Source of the DNA: Sphingobacteriaceae bacterium
GTDB lineage: Bacteria > Bacteroidota > Bacteroidia > B-17B0 > Aurantibacillaceae
Assembly: GCA_016715905.1 (NCBI GenBank)
Contig: JADJXI010000017.1
Location: forward strand, 582,956-646,955
Direction of reading: 5' to 3'
DNA: 64,000 nucleotides
The notes beneath the pieces are model-generated. The model worked only from the letters and a program-made list of their open reading frames with translations, ran no database searches and was not told where the DNA came from. The position numbers and the translations under genes were made by a program. Shown here piece by piece: positions 8,848 through 17,827 of the stretch; within the stretch, counting starts at the first letter, position 1; every line of letters starts with the position of its first letter.

Positions 8848-9419
8848 GTGAATGTGCTTATCCAGTTTTTCATTAATAGTTCACCGTGTTCACTTAAAAT
8901 ACTTTCGGGGTGAAACTGTACGCCATGTAAATTTAAGGTTTTGTGTTTGATGGCCATAATTTCTCCAGCTAGATCTTGTGCGGTAATGATTACATCTTCT
9001 GTTATTGAATTTTTATCAAGTACCCAACTATGATATCGACCGCCTATAAATTGTTTGGGGATATTATGAAAGAGAATATGATTGGAGTGGTGTTGAATGG
9101 GTGTAGCAATACCATGAAAAACAGCTTCTAAATTTCTAAGTTTTAAGTGCAGATATTCTCCAATAGCCTGATGTCCCAGACAAACACCCAAAATATTTTT
9201 TTGTTTTGCAAATTGCCGGAGAAACTCGGGAACTATACCGGCTTGACTAGGAATTCCAGGACCCGGAGAAATTACAAAATTGGAAAATTTACCTAGCGTA
9301 TTAAGATCTACTTGGTCATTTAAAAATACCTGCACTTCCACATCGCCACTTTTTTCCAGCAGATGAACCAGATTAAAAGTGAAACTATCGTAATTATCAA
9401 TCAGCGCGATTTTATGCAT
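8844..9419 (-). CDS. Anthranilate / aminodeoxychorismate synthase glutamine amidotransferase subunit
   Basis: A 191-residue class I glutamine amidotransferase. IDNYDSFTFNLVHLLEKSG at the N-terminus, FVISPGPGIPSQAG, the nucleophile Cys in GVCLGHQAIGEYL and the His-Glu pair in VQFHPESILSEHG are all present. It supplies ammonia to TrpE (tryptophan) or PabB (folate). From sequence alone TrpG and PabA are hard to tell apart. There are no other trp genes here and a PabB/TrpE-like gene is at about 52.1-53.05 kb, so PabA or a shared subunit is slightly favoured. First gene of the aroB/aroA operon. Confidence 0.88.
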   Translation of the reverse strand: MHKIALIDNYDSFTFNLVHLLEKSGDVEVQVFLNDQVDLNTLGKFSNFVISPGPGIPSQAGIVPEFLRQFAKQKNILGVCLGHQAIGEYLHLKLRNLEAVFHGIATPIQHHSNHILFHNIPKQFIGGRYHSWVLDKNSITEDVIITAQDLAGEIMAIKHKTLNLHGVQFHPESILSEHGELLMKNWISTFT

Positions 9420-9455
9420 GGGTAAAATGGCAATTAAATGTAAGGTATTTTAAAT

Positions 9456-9484
9456 AAAAAAGGCGCTTTTATAAAAAAGCGCCT
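9456..9484 (-). terminator. Rho-independent terminator after the DUF3276 gene
   Basis: On the minus strand a perfect 10-base-pair stem (9475-9484 pairing with 9461-9470) with a 4-base loop is followed by a run of five T. It sits 20 bases after the stop of the DUF3276 gene and isolates it from the trpG/pabA operon. Confidence 0.85.
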
Positions 9485-9504
9485 GAAAGGACTGAAATGG
9501 AAGA

Positions 9505-9831
9505 TTAATTACCTAAGTCTTCAAAATTTACATCTGAACTTTCAGATGATGAAGGAGTATTCTCGATTAGTGGTGCATTTTCTTTAATATGAGCAATAGA
9601 CTCATTTAAACCCTCTACAAATTTTTCAAAATCTTCTTTATAAAGGAAAATTTTGTGTTTTTCGTAAAAGAATTTACCATCCTCGCCAAATCGCTTTTTG
9701 CTTTCGGTAATGGTTAGGTAATAATCATTTCCTCTTGTGCTCTTCACATCAAAGAAATAAGTACGCTTTCCCGCTCTTACAGGTTTAGAGAACAAATCGC
9801 CTCTATCATTTTTTTCTAAATCTTCCGACAT
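9505..9831 (-). CDS. DUF3276 family PUR-alpha-like nucleic-acid-binding protein
   Basis: The ORF could start at 9903, but the conserved protein begins at the internal ATG at 9831 (MSEDLEKNDRGDLFSKPVR), giving 108 residues; the upstream 24 codons look like untranslated leader. The body has the PUR-repeat pattern of DUF3276 (RAGKRTYFFDVKSTRGNDYY, LTITESKKRFGEDG, FFYEKHKIFLYKEDFEKFV). Such proteins from Bacteroidota and spirochaetes resemble eukaryotic PUR-alpha single-strand binding proteins. An acidic, Ser-rich tail follows. Monocistronic, with its own terminator. Confidence 0.85.
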   Translation of the reverse strand: MSEDLEKNDRGDLFSKPVRAGKRTYFFDVKSTRGNDYYLTITESKKRFGEDGKFFYEKHKIFLYKEDFEKFVEGLNESIAHIKENAPLIENTPSSSESSDVNFEDLGN

Positions 9832-9924
9832 AATATTGTTTTGATTCAGAGCAAATATTGTAAAAAAGATGCTAGAAATACCAGAGTGTTGATAATTCGA
9901 CACTATTGTTAATAGTCATCGCAT

Positions 9925-9956
9925 AAAAAAACCACTCTATTTTTAGAGTGGTTTTT
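9925..9956 (-). terminator. Rho-independent terminator after the lipoprotein gene
   Basis: A 9-base-pair stem ACCACTCTA / TAGAGTGGT (9931-9939 with 9944-9952), extended by A/T pairs on both sides, lies 24 bases past the minus-strand stop at 9980. The A run at 9925-9930 becomes a T tract on the minus strand. Confidence 0.82.
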
Positions 9957-9979
9957 AATATTTAATGATTTAAATGAGC

Positions 9980-10507
9980 TTATGTTGAAGGTTGATCCTT
10001 CTTTTTCTCCTTAATGTTTTTGGCACTATCAAACATTTTTTGAATTGCTTCTTTAGTAAAAGGATCATTTTCGGTGCTTCGGATATCTTCAAAGCAGTAG
10101 TCTGACTCACCAATTTTCATATTTACCAGGAAATGGAATTCAGGTGCAGTAATTTCACTTTCCCATAAAATGGCAGTAGGCTCATCCGTTAAAAAACTTT
10201 TGAATCTGTTCACGTCATCTCCCTTTAAGTCTTCTTTTTTCATGGCAATATCCCCGGCTTGCTCATTGATGCATATGCCGAACGTTTTTCCTACTTTAAT
10301 TTCTAAAGCGCCGGATTGATTTTCTTCAATACTAAATGGTGTATTGGCTGTATCTGGTACAAACACCACAAAAGGTTTCCCGTAATTATTTAAATCCAGA
10401 GAAATCATGCCCGGAGGAGCTACAATGGGTTCAGATTGTTTGTCGCCACACGAAGTCAGTAGACTAGTGACTAACACAATTGATAGGATGCTTAAAATTT
10501 TTTTCAT
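9980..10507 (-). CDS. Lipoprotein of unknown function
   Basis: A 175-residue protein with a clear lipoprotein signal (MKKILSILSIVLVTSLLTSCGDKQSEP; Cys about residue 20). The mature part is acidic and mostly beta-like, with PGMISLDLNNYGKPFVVFVP and a lysine-rich C-terminus. I do not recognise a named domain. It is monocistronic, between its own terminator and the small lysine-rich gene. It is probably anchored to a membrane facing the periplasm; function unknown. Confidence 0.75.
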   Translation of the reverse strand: MKKILSILSIVLVTSLLTSCGDKQSEPIVAPPGMISLDLNNYGKPFVVFVPDTANTPFSIEENQSGALEIKVGKTFGICINEQAGDIAMKKEDLKGDDVNRFKSFLTDEPTAILWESEITAPEFHFLVNMKIGESDYCFEDIRSTENDPFTKEAIQKMFDSAKNIKEKKKDQPST

Positions 10508-10616
10508 GAGATTTTTTTTTGAGTAAAGATAAAATAAAAATAGCGGTAAGACAATTATTTTAAGTTGCTTTGAGGATATTCGTAATTAATAGAGCGAATA
10601 GGGAGACGAATAGAAA

Positions 10617-10650
10617 CAAAAAACCCCCCGCTGCGCGGAGGGTTTTTTTA
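10617..10650 (-). terminator. Rho-independent terminator of the lysine-rich protein gene
   Basis: On the minus strand an 8-base-pair GC-rich stem (CCCTCCGC / GCGGGGGG with one G-T pair) and a GCA loop is flanked by A and T runs, starting 6 bases after the stop at 10656. One of the strongest terminators in the window. Confidence 0.88.
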
Positions 10651-10655
10651 GTTGA

Positions 10656-10772
10656 CTACTTTTTCTTTTTCTTAGCAGTTTTCTTTTTAGCAGCTTTCTT
10701 TTTAGCAGCTTTCTTTTTAGGAGCAGCTTTTTTCTTAGGAGCGGCTTTTTTCTTGGTTGCTTTTTTTGCCAT
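10656..10772 (-). CDS. 38-residue lysine/alanine-rich histone H1-like protein
   Basis: A short ORF starting ATGGCAAAAAAAGC at 10772 and stopping at 10656. The product is MAKKATKKKAAPKKK followed by APKKK, AAKKK, AAKKK and TAKKKKK: about 60 percent Lys, the rest almost all Ala, Pro and Thr, with no aromatic or acidic residue. It resembles the AAKKK-repeat tails of histone H1-like (HC1/HC2-type) nucleoid proteins, and many Bacteroidota carry such mini-proteins. The 15-base coding repeats and the strong terminator 6 bases downstream support a real transcript. Role inferred: DNA or RNA binding by charge. The long plus-strand frame across it is its antisense image. Confidence 0.72.
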   Translation of the reverse strand: MAKKATKKKAAPKKKAAPKKKAAKKKAAKKKTAKKKKK

Positions 10773-11020
10773 GGTTATTGTTTTTTGAGATTTGTTGATA
10801 CGAAGTAAATAAATTATTTGTTCTTATCTATATATTAAGTATTTATTTTTTCAACATCAATTTGTTGAAATTGTTAATAGCGCTTTTGTGTGAAACTGAA
10901 CTCAAATTTTTTTTCAAACAAACATCAAATATTTTTTTGATTAAATAATAATTTACAAATTTTATTTTTTTGATTTTTCATTGGAGAAAAATGACTTTTA
11001 TTTAAAATAAAAAATAAAAT

Positions 11021-12664
11021 TTACTGAATTTTTATTTCTTCTTCTACTTCCCAATCGGCCATAATTTTTATTTCTTTGGCTGGAATGCGTATTTTTTCGG
11101 GTTGCCTTTTTTCTAGCAAATTACCTGTATCCCACTTTTTATTTGCATTATCGTCATAAATAATTTTAATCCGGTAAGTTCCCGGGAATAATTCATCCAT
11201 AATTACTTCAACGGAATTACTGGAGGAAAGACTTAGGTAAACTGATTTTTCCATTACAACGGTATGGTTAGCACCTATCAATTGAATAATGTAATGCTGT
11301 TTTTTGTCCAAAAGTAAATTGAGTTTCAGTTTTCCAAGTTCACTGCTTTCCCTTCTGCTCAAGTTTAATTTAATACTATCGTTATATTTTCCGGTATAAT
11401 CGTGAAAAGCTGCGGTGTCGCAAACAACTTTATAATCTATTCCTTCGGCGAAGTTATTAGCTAATTCAACCGTTATTGGGTCTATTACTTTTAGTTCGAC
11501 ATCTTCGGTCACTTTTAAGGTGTCTTTGATATACTTTATTTTCAGTAGCGCATTTTTTGCCAAACCGGTATCAATGAGATTATAAAACTGAAGCCGGGGC
11601 TTTACATTTTTTTCAAGTACCCCCGCTAACCAATTTTGGGTAAACATCAGTTTTTTCGCAATAGTTGGTTTAAATTTCGGTAATCCAATAATTAATGTAT
11701 CTAATATGGAGAACTCAGGATTGGTAGAAATTAGTTTTAAAGTATCAGTTATGTTTTTGTAGTAAACCGACAAGGTGTCGTTTGCCTTATTTTGTTGGTG
11801 ATGATAAATTTTTGTTTGGTCAGAATCGTGTAGGGGTTTAATATTGCTAATTACCTCTTTACTATAAATGAGTTGAACTTTTCCATAATAAGGTGAATAT
11901 GTTTTTTTTAGATATAGCTTTCCGGTTTTTTCAGCAAACATGTTTAAATGTATTGAAGTGGTATCTATTGAAGGATTATGTGTTAAATCTGAAAATGCTA
12001 TTCTTTCTGACTCCCCATCATACAGGTAATTTTTATTTTTATCCCAAAAAGCCAATGCTTTAAAGTTTTTGTTGGGAAGGTATTTAAAATCAAAATTGCC
12101 TGTTTTGTTACTTTTTACAATATAATCTGCCTTTAACTGGTACGCAAAACTGTCGTTTGTAATTTTATCGGTATTATATAGTGCAACTACACATTCACCC
12201 GGCTCCGATTTATCAAATTCAATTTCAATTTCACCTTTGGCCTTTAAGGTATCAATTTCACTTCCGGTTGAAAATACAAATTCAAAATCCTTAAGTACAT
12301 TTCCCTCATGCATATCGTTAATAGCGTTACCAAAAAAGATGCGGTAGGTTGTGTTGGGCTCCGTTTTTGATTTTTTTAAGTTTATTTTTAATTTTTTACC
12401 GTCGGCCTCCATTTCCGGAATTTCCGGTAAAGGTGGATTAATGATTATTTGATTAGATATGTCTTTTAACTGTATGAATTCGTCAAATTGTAAAATAATT
12501 TGATCGGCTACGAAGTTAACCGACTTATTTTCCGGCAAAGATTGAATTAATTTAGGAGCTTCCGAATCTTTTTCACCACCGGTGAGTTGAACTACCTGAG
12601 CGCATTTAATAAAAAGCATTAAGCACATGAAAAGAAGTAGTATATTTATTAATTGCCTGGGCAT
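11021..12664 (-). CDS. Ig-like (Big_5) domain lipoprotein
   Basis: About 547 residues if started at ATG 12664 (MPRQLINILLLFMCLMLFIK then Cys), which places a lipobox-like Cys at about residue 21; an upstream ATG at 12697 would give an over-long signal. After the Cys comes VVQLTGGEKDSEAPKLIQS, then an N-terminal Ig-like fold with LQFDEFIQLKDISNQIIINP and NTTYRIFFGNAINDMHEGN, the hallmark of a conserved Bacteroidota Ig-like lipoprotein family. The rest is beta-rich and unnamed, with a carboxypeptidase-like FPGTYRIKIIYDDNANKKWD near the C-terminus. Likely cell-envelope; function unknown. Confidence 0.78.
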   Translation of the reverse strand: MPRQLINILLLFMCLMLFIKCAQVVQLTGGEKDSEAPKLIQSLPENKSVNFVADQIILQFDEFIQLKDISNQIIINPPLPEIPEMEADGKKLKINLKKSKTEPNTTYRIFFGNAINDMHEGNVLKDFEFVFSTGSEIDTLKAKGEIEIEFDKSEPGECVVALYNTDKITNDSFAYQLKADYIVKSNKTGNFDFKYLPNKNFKALAFWDKNKNYLYDGESERIAFSDLTHNPSIDTTSIHLNMFAEKTGKLYLKKTYSPYYGKVQLIYSKEVISNIKPLHDSDQTKIYHHQQNKANDTLSVYYKNITDTLKLISTNPEFSILDTLIIGLPKFKPTIAKKLMFTQNWLAGVLEKNVKPRLQFYNLIDTGLAKNALLKIKYIKDTLKVTEDVELKVIDPITVELANNFAEGIDYKVVCDTAAFHDYTGKYNDSIKLNLSRRESSELGKLKLNLLLDKKQHYIIQLIGANHTVVMEKSVYLSLSSSNSVEVIMDELFPGTYRIKIIYDDNANKKWDTGNLLEKRQPEKIRIPAKEIKIMADWEVEEEIKIQ

Positions 12665-12708
12665 AGGATGCAAAATAGCAATTACAATATTAATCATTTA
12701 TAGCACTG

Positions 12709-13725
12709 ATGTATTATTATATACATATTCTCCGCAGGCTTTCCTTTATAAAGGTGTTAAACTTTATAAAATTACTATTGAGTTACCATATTTCGAGATT
12801 AATTCATAAACCTCTGGTGTGGGGGAGACCTTTTTCTATCAGTGTTGAACCTACAACGAGTTGCAATTTAAGATGTCCGCAATGTCCTAGCGGACTTAGA
12901 AGTTTTAGTAGGGATATAGGCATGTTAGAACCTGAATTGTTTAACGGAATACTTGAACAATTAAAAAAATATGTACATAATATTGTATTTTATTTTCAGG
13001 GAGAACCATTTTTGAACCCAAAGTTTTTGGAAATGGTAAAACTGGCCGAACAAAAGGGTATTTATACCATTACTAGTACAAATGCACATTATATAACGGA
13101 AGATTTGGCCAAAAAAACTGTTTTAAGCGGCTTGAGTAAGCTCATTATTTCAGTAGATGGAGCCGATCAGGAATCTTATGAAAAATACAGAGTGGGTGGG
13201 GATTTAACAAAAGTATTACAAGGCACCAAACATCTTGTGCAACAAAAAAAGGCACTAAATCTAAAAACACCTACTGTTGTTTGGCAATTCATCGTATTTA
13301 AGCATAATGAAAATCAAATTAATCAAATTAAAAGTTTAGCTAAAGAATATGGTGTAGATAAAATTCAAATTAAAACCGCGCAAATATATGATTACGAAAA
13401 TGGGAGCGAATTAATACCTGAAAACGCTGAATTTTCAAGATATAAAAGAACCGAAAATGGCAATTATCAAATAAAAAATAAATTATTGAACCAATGTTGG
13501 CGGATGTGGCAGGGCTGCGTAATAACCTGGAATGGTTTGGTTGTACCTTGTTGTTTTGATAAGGATGCAAAACATCAAATGGGCGATATGCAAAAAGAGT
13601 CGTTTCAAAATATTTGGTTTTCTGACAAATACACCCGTTTTAGAGCGAAAATTTTAAAAGGAAGGTCGGAAATTGACATTTGTACCAATTGCACAGAAGG
13701 AACTAAAGTTTGGAGCGATGATTAA
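12709..13725 (+). CDS. Radical SAM / SPASM domain protein
   Basis: A 338-residue protein. The radical SAM cluster motif is EPTTSCNLRCPQCPSG (CxxxCxxC, about residues 49-60), followed by FYFQGEPFLNPKF and ISVDGADQESYEKYRVGG, typical TIM-barrel segments. The C-terminal SPASM region has CWRMWQGCVITWNGLVVPCC, then GDM...IW and ICTNC, enough cysteines for an auxiliary cluster. Such enzymes modify peptides, proteins or envelope precursors. There is no candidate RiPP precursor beside it, so the substrate is open. It is divergent from the Ig-like lipoprotein gene, 44 bases apart, and followed by yceI. Confidence 0.87.
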   Translation: MYYYIHILRRLSFIKVLNFIKLLLSYHISRLIHKPLVWGRPFSISVEPTTSCNLRCPQCPSGLRSFSRDIGMLEPELFNGILEQLKKYVHNIVFYFQGEPFLNPKFLEMVKLAEQKGIYTITSTNAHYITEDLAKKTVLSGLSKLIISVDGADQESYEKYRVGGDLTKVLQGTKHLVQQKKALNLKTPTVVWQFIVFKHNENQINQIKSLAKEYGVDKIQIKTAQIYDYENGSELIPENAEFSRYKRTENGNYQIKNKLLNQCWRMWQGCVITWNGLVVPCCFDKDAKHQMGDMQKESFQNIWFSDKYTRFRAKILKGRSEIDICTNCTEGTKVWSDD

Positions 13726-13772
13726 TGAATTAAGAAAAGAATTTTACTTATATTTACTAGTCTAAAATAAAA

Positions 13773-14312
13773 ATGAAAGAGATAATATTATATATACTGA
13801 TTTTTTGTGCCGTAACGCTAAATGCACAAATTTATTCTTGCAAAGACGGTGTTTCAAAATTTACTTCAGAGGCGCCACTTGAAATGATAAAGGCCCAATC
13901 AAAAATGACCATAGGGGCAATAGATTTCAGCAATAAAAATGTAGCATTCGCGGTTGCCTTAAGTACTTTTGAGGGATTTAACAGTGAGTTACAAAAGGAG
14001 CATTTTTTAGAAAATTATGTGGAAGCCAGTAAATATCCTAAAGCAATATTTAAGGGGAAACTAATTGATGACATTGATATCAGTAAAAATGGTAATTATT
14101 CCGTACGGGCCAAAGGTAATTTTGAAATTCATGGAGTTTCTAAAGAAAAAATTGTTAAAGTAAAGGTTGTGGTAAAGGATAAAGAAATAGTTGTTGATTC
14201 AAGCTTTGATGTTCCTTTGAGCGATCATGATATTAAAATTCCTAAAATTGTAAATCAAAAAATTGCGTCTGTCATCGCAGTGCAGTTAAATGCAACCCTA
14301 AAGGTTAGATGA
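13773..14312 (+). CDS. YceI family lipid-binding protein
   Basis: A 179-residue protein with a signal peptide (to about residue 19, LNAQ) and a YceI lipocalin-like domain: the FSNKNVAFAVALSTFEGFNS strand, HFLENYVEASKYPKAIFKG (the classic YceI motif) and GNFEIHGVSKEKIVKVKV. YceI proteins bind isoprenoid-type lipids in the periplasm; specific ligands are mostly unknown. The stop overlaps the ATG of the sensor phosphatase gene by 4 bases, so the two are co-translated, hinting that a lipid or quinone-type ligand could be part of the signal (inference). Confidence 0.85.
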   Translation: MKEIILYILIFCAVTLNAQIYSCKDGVSKFTSEAPLEMIKAQSKMTIGAIDFSNKNVAFAVALSTFEGFNSELQKEHFLENYVEASKYPKAIFKGKLIDDIDISKNGNYSVRAKGNFEIHGVSKEKIVKVKVVVKDKEIVVDSSFDVPLSDHDIKIPKIVNQKIASVIAVQLNATLKVR

Positions 14313-17300
14313 TGTGTCGTACAGGTTTAATTTTTTCATTCCTTATTGGTATAACCTATTCAGTTCATGCCCAATTTGCCGTTAAAAACCATTTGAACTT
14401 ATTACCAAAAAAAAACTCACCTCTATATTGTATATCAGAAGATAATAATGGTTGCCTCTGGGTTGGGAGTAAAGATGGAATTCTGAAATTTGATGGAAAG
14501 AATAATAAAGTATTTGGAATAAAGGAAGGCTTAAACGCAGGAAAAATTACTTGTTTGTTTCATGCTTATGATCACAGCGTTTGGGTAGGTAACGAAAAAG
14601 GTAAAGTGTATCACATTACTAAAGAGGATAAAATAGACTCTTTAATTTTTAACGGTGAACCCCCTGATTCGAAGATTACCGGGTTTAAACAAAGCAATAA
14701 AAATGTATTGTTTATCAGTACATACGGAAGTGGTATTTACGTGTTTGAAAACAATAAACAGATTCAACATTTTAATTCAGACAATGGCTTGTCAGATAAT
14801 GTGGTTTATTCCATGCAATTAATAAACAATGAATTGTGGTGCGGAACAGATGCCGGTATATCTATCTTACAAGATTTAAATACTAACCCAAAAATTGAAG
14901 TTATTTCGTCAAAAAACGGCCTGCCAGATAATATAGTAAGATGTATAAGTCCATTTTCGGCTGATAAACTTTTAATTGGAACGGAAGATTCGGGTATATG
15001 CCTCTATAATATCAATAAAAAAGAATTTGAACGAATTTTATTCTTTACTAATTGGGATAAGGGACCAATTACCAATTGCTTAATCAATAAAAACGGCGAA
15101 ATAGTTTTTGCCACATCCAAAAAAGGACTCTTTTTATTTAAAAACGGTATTTTACATAATGAAGAATTTAAAAGTCAACTCAAAGCTACCAACTTCAATG
15201 CTTTGCATGTTGACCATTCAAATAGTATTTGGCTGAGCAGTGAAGTGGGTTTACATCAAATAATTCCGCGACGTTTTGAATTCATAAATTCAATAGCAGG
15301 AATACCGGATGAAAATATCCTTTCTGTTTTGTGTGATAATAATAATACCATTTGGGCAGGAACATCAAAAGGGTTAATTGAAATATTTAAGAATGAGGAA
15401 AATTACTTTCAATTCCGTAAGGTGAAGGATTTTCCGGAGGTTACCGTTTCCTCATCAGCGAGTCATAAAAACGGTGCTTTATATTTTGGCACCTATGAAA
15501 GCGGATTGGTAGTTATTAAGGATAAAAAGATAAAAATTTTTAATACCCGAACAAGTGATTTACCCAATGATAATGTTTCACACATTACTGTTACCGGCGA
15601 CAAAATATTTATTTCAACCCTTGGAGCCGGATTAATTGTGTGTAAAATTGAAGATGATAAATTAATTGTTTTAAATCATTATAATGAAGAAAATGGACTG
15701 GTAAGTAATTATGTTTACTGCTCAATTTTAACCAAAAAAGGAGAGCTGTATATTGCTAGCGATGGTGGATTAGAATTATTAAAGGATGGGAAGTTTGAAT
15801 TAATGAACACCAAATTAAAACTAAAGTCTAATATTATTTACTCACTTTGTGAGGATGAGTATCAAAATTTATGGGCCGTATCCAATTCTGATGGCGTATT
15901 AAAAATTGCAGAAAAATCTGTTACCGCTTTTGGTATAGAGAATGGTTTGCGCGATGAACAACCCGCACAAATAATTGCTTATGAAAAAACATTGTATTTG
16001 CTTCATCCTAAGGGAATAGACAAGTTGAATATTAATACCGGAAAAGTAAGCTATTATGATGTGTTGGATGGAGATCTTGAACCTAATTTAAATTCTATTT
16101 TGATTAACAACGGTCAAATGTTTTCTGCCACAAATAACGGTGTATTATGTTATCGCTTACAACAAAATGCCGGTGATACTTTAAAGCCGGGAGTTCAGAT
16201 AAGTAAGTTTTTAATAAATTACAAGCAAAGTGCTTTGGATAGCGCAATGGTGTTAGATCATTCTCAGAAAAATTTAGCTTTTGAATTTACGGGAACCTGG
16301 TCAAGAAATCCAGATAAACTTAATTACCGTTTTAAATTGGCGGGTTATGACGAAGATTGGAAAACTTCAACTTTTTCGCAATTAATAAACTACAATAATT
16401 TAAACTCGGGTACATATACATTTGTTGTTCAATGTAAAAATGAGGAAGATATTTGGAGCAAGGAAGAGCAATTCAGTTTCCGCATATTAAAACCTATTTG
16501 GGAAGAACCTTGGTTTTGGGTGGTTAGCAGCATTACATTAATTGTTTCTATTTATTTATTGGTGAAATGGAGATTAAAAACTCTTCAAAAAGAAAATCAG
16601 TTATTGGAGGAAAAGGTTGCCCAACGTACACATGAAATTGAAAAACAAAGTGAAATAATTGCGGCGGCAAATAAAGAATTAGAACAATTATCCATTGTGG
16701 CTAGTAAAACATCAAACGTGGTGTTGATTTTAAATCCGAATGGTGATATTGAATATGTAAATGATGCCTTTGAGCGATTAAATAGAATTACCTTAAAAGA
16801 AATTCTTGAGAGAAAACTAAATATTTTAACTTCCAGTAATAATCCCCGAATTGCTGATTATGTAAAGGATGCCATTCAGAATAAGCGTTCTGTAAAATAC
16901 GAGTCATTAAACGAAAAAGATCCTGCCAATAAAGTTTGGGAAGCCTCAACGCTTACTCCTATTTTTGATGAGAATAATGAAATAAAAAAATTAATTATTA
17001 TTGATAGTGATATTACAGAGGCCAAGCATCAACAGAAAATTATTGAACAAAAAAATAAAGACATCACAGATAGTTTAGAATATGCCCGGAAAATCCAAAC
17101 GGCTATACTTCCTTCAAAGTCAAAAATAGAAAAAAGCTTACCTCATTCTTTTGTATTTTATAAAACAAAGGATATCGTTAGCGGAGATTTTTACTGGTTT
17201 GCTGAAAAGGAAAGTTTCTGCATTATTGCTTCTGTTGATTGTACCGGCCATGGTGTTCCAGGGGCCTTTATGAGTTTGATTGGTTATAATATTTTGAATA

Positions 17301-17824
17301 AAATTGTGAATGAAAATAATGTAACCGACCCGGGTCAAATATTAAAGAATTTAAATTTAGGTGTGGTTGATGCCTTACATGCTAATCAGCAAAACAGCGA
17401 TTCAAAGGATGGAATGGACGCTGCAATCTGTAAAATTTATTTTAATAAAAATAGGGTTGACTATGCAGGAGCTATGAGACCTATCTGGATTGTTAATGGC
17501 GAACAGTTGACCGAAATTAAGGCGGATAAAATACCAATCGGAACAAAGCAAGATGAAACTCATCCGGAAATTGATTACAAAACGCATCAGCTTACTCCTG
17601 ACAAAGACGACGTGTTTTATATTTTCACCGATGGATATGCCGATCAATTTGGAGGCGAAAAGGGAAAGAAAATGGGAAGCGCCAGATTTAAAGAATTACT
17701 CATTAAAAATCATAAACTAGACTTTCAAACGCAAGGAAAAATTTTACTGGACAAACATTTAGAGTGGAAACAGGAAAACGAACAAGTTGACGATTTGTGT
17801 GTGATTGGATTTAAAAGAAGTTAA
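14309..17824 (+). CDS. Two-component-type beta-propeller sensor with PAS and SpoIIE phosphatase domains
   Basis: A 1171-residue transmembrane sensor. Order: signal peptide (1-22), two propellers of regulator-propeller repeats (about 30-640; LWVGSKDGILKFDGK, WCGTDAGISI, IWAGTSKGLIEI), a Y_Y_Y domain (about 645-725; YRFKLAGYDEDWKTS), one membrane helix (about 732-752), a coiled coil, a PAS domain (about 785-905), and a PP2C-type SpoIIE phosphatase (about 920-1171) with SGDFYWF, VDCTGHGVPGAFMS, DGMDAAI and FTDGYADQFGG metal-site motifs. There is no histidine kinase or HTH domain. Output is therefore likely Ser/Thr dephosphorylation, for example of an anti-anti-sigma factor. It overlaps yceI by 4 bases. 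Confidence 0.88.
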   Translation: MMCRTGLIFSFLIGITYSVHAQFAVKNHLNLLPKKNSPLYCISEDNNGCLWVGSKDGILKFDGKNNKVFGIKEGLNAGKITCLFHAYDHSVWVGNEKGKVYHITKEDKIDSLIFNGEPPDSKITGFKQSNKNVLFISTYGSGIYVFENNKQIQHFNSDNGLSDNVVYSMQLINNELWCGTDAGISILQDLNTNPKIEVISSKNGLPDNIVRCISPFSADKLLIGTEDSGICLYNINKKEFERILFFTNWDKGPITNCLINKNGEIVFATSKKGLFLFKNGILHNEEFKSQLKATNFNALHVDHSNSIWLSSEVGLHQIIPRRFEFINSIAGIPDENILSVLCDNNNTIWAGTSKGLIEIFKNEENYFQFRKVKDFPEVTVSSSASHKNGALYFGTYESGLVVIKDKKIKIFNTRTSDLPNDNVSHITVTGDKIFISTLGAGLIVCKIEDDKLIVLNHYNEENGLVSNYVYCSILTKKGELYIASDGGLELLKDGKFELMNTKLKLKSNIIYSLCEDEYQNLWAVSNSDGVLKIAEKSVTAFGIENGLRDEQPAQIIAYEKTLYLLHPKGIDKLNINTGKVSYYDVLDGDLEPNLNSILINNGQMFSATNNGVLCYRLQQNAGDTLKPGVQISKFLINYKQSALDSAMVLDHSQKNLAFEFTGTWSRNPDKLNYRFKLAGYDEDWKTSTFSQLINYNNLNSGTYTFVVQCKNEEDIWSKEEQFSFRILKPIWEEPWFWVVSSITLIVSIYLLVKWRLKTLQKENQLLEEKVAQRTHEIEKQSEIIAAANKELEQLSIVASKTSNVVLILNPNGDIEYVNDAFERLNRITLKEILERKLNILTSSNNPRIADYVKDAIQNKRSVKYESLNEKDPANKVWEASTLTPIFDENNEIKKLIIIDSDITEAKHQQKIIEQKNKDITDSLEYARKIQTAILPSKSKIEKSLPHSFVFYKTKDIVSGDFYWFAEKESFCIIASVDCTGHGVPGAFMSLIGYNILNKIVNENNVTDPGQILKNLNLGVVDALHANQQNSDSKDGMDAAICKIYFNKNRVDYAGAMRPIWIVNGEQLTEIKADKIPIGTKQDETHPEIDYKTHQLTPDKDDVFYIFTDGYADQFGGEKGKKMGSARFKELLIKNHKLDFQTQGKILLDKHLEWKQENEQVDDLCVIGFKRS

Positions 17825-17827
17825 GCT

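Noticed and set aside
9832..9903. 24-codon N-terminal extension of the DUF3276 protein
   Set aside because: It is not typical of the family; the conserved protein begins at the internal ATG at 9831.
10656..10772. CRISPR-like short repeats
   Set aside because: The 15-base repeats are contiguous and encode AAKKK units; there are no spacers.
10570..10788. 72-codon plus-strand frame rich in Phe, Ala and Leu, looking like a membrane peptide
   Set aside because: It is the antisense image of the AAKKK-repeat gene on the minus strand and runs through that gene's terminator.
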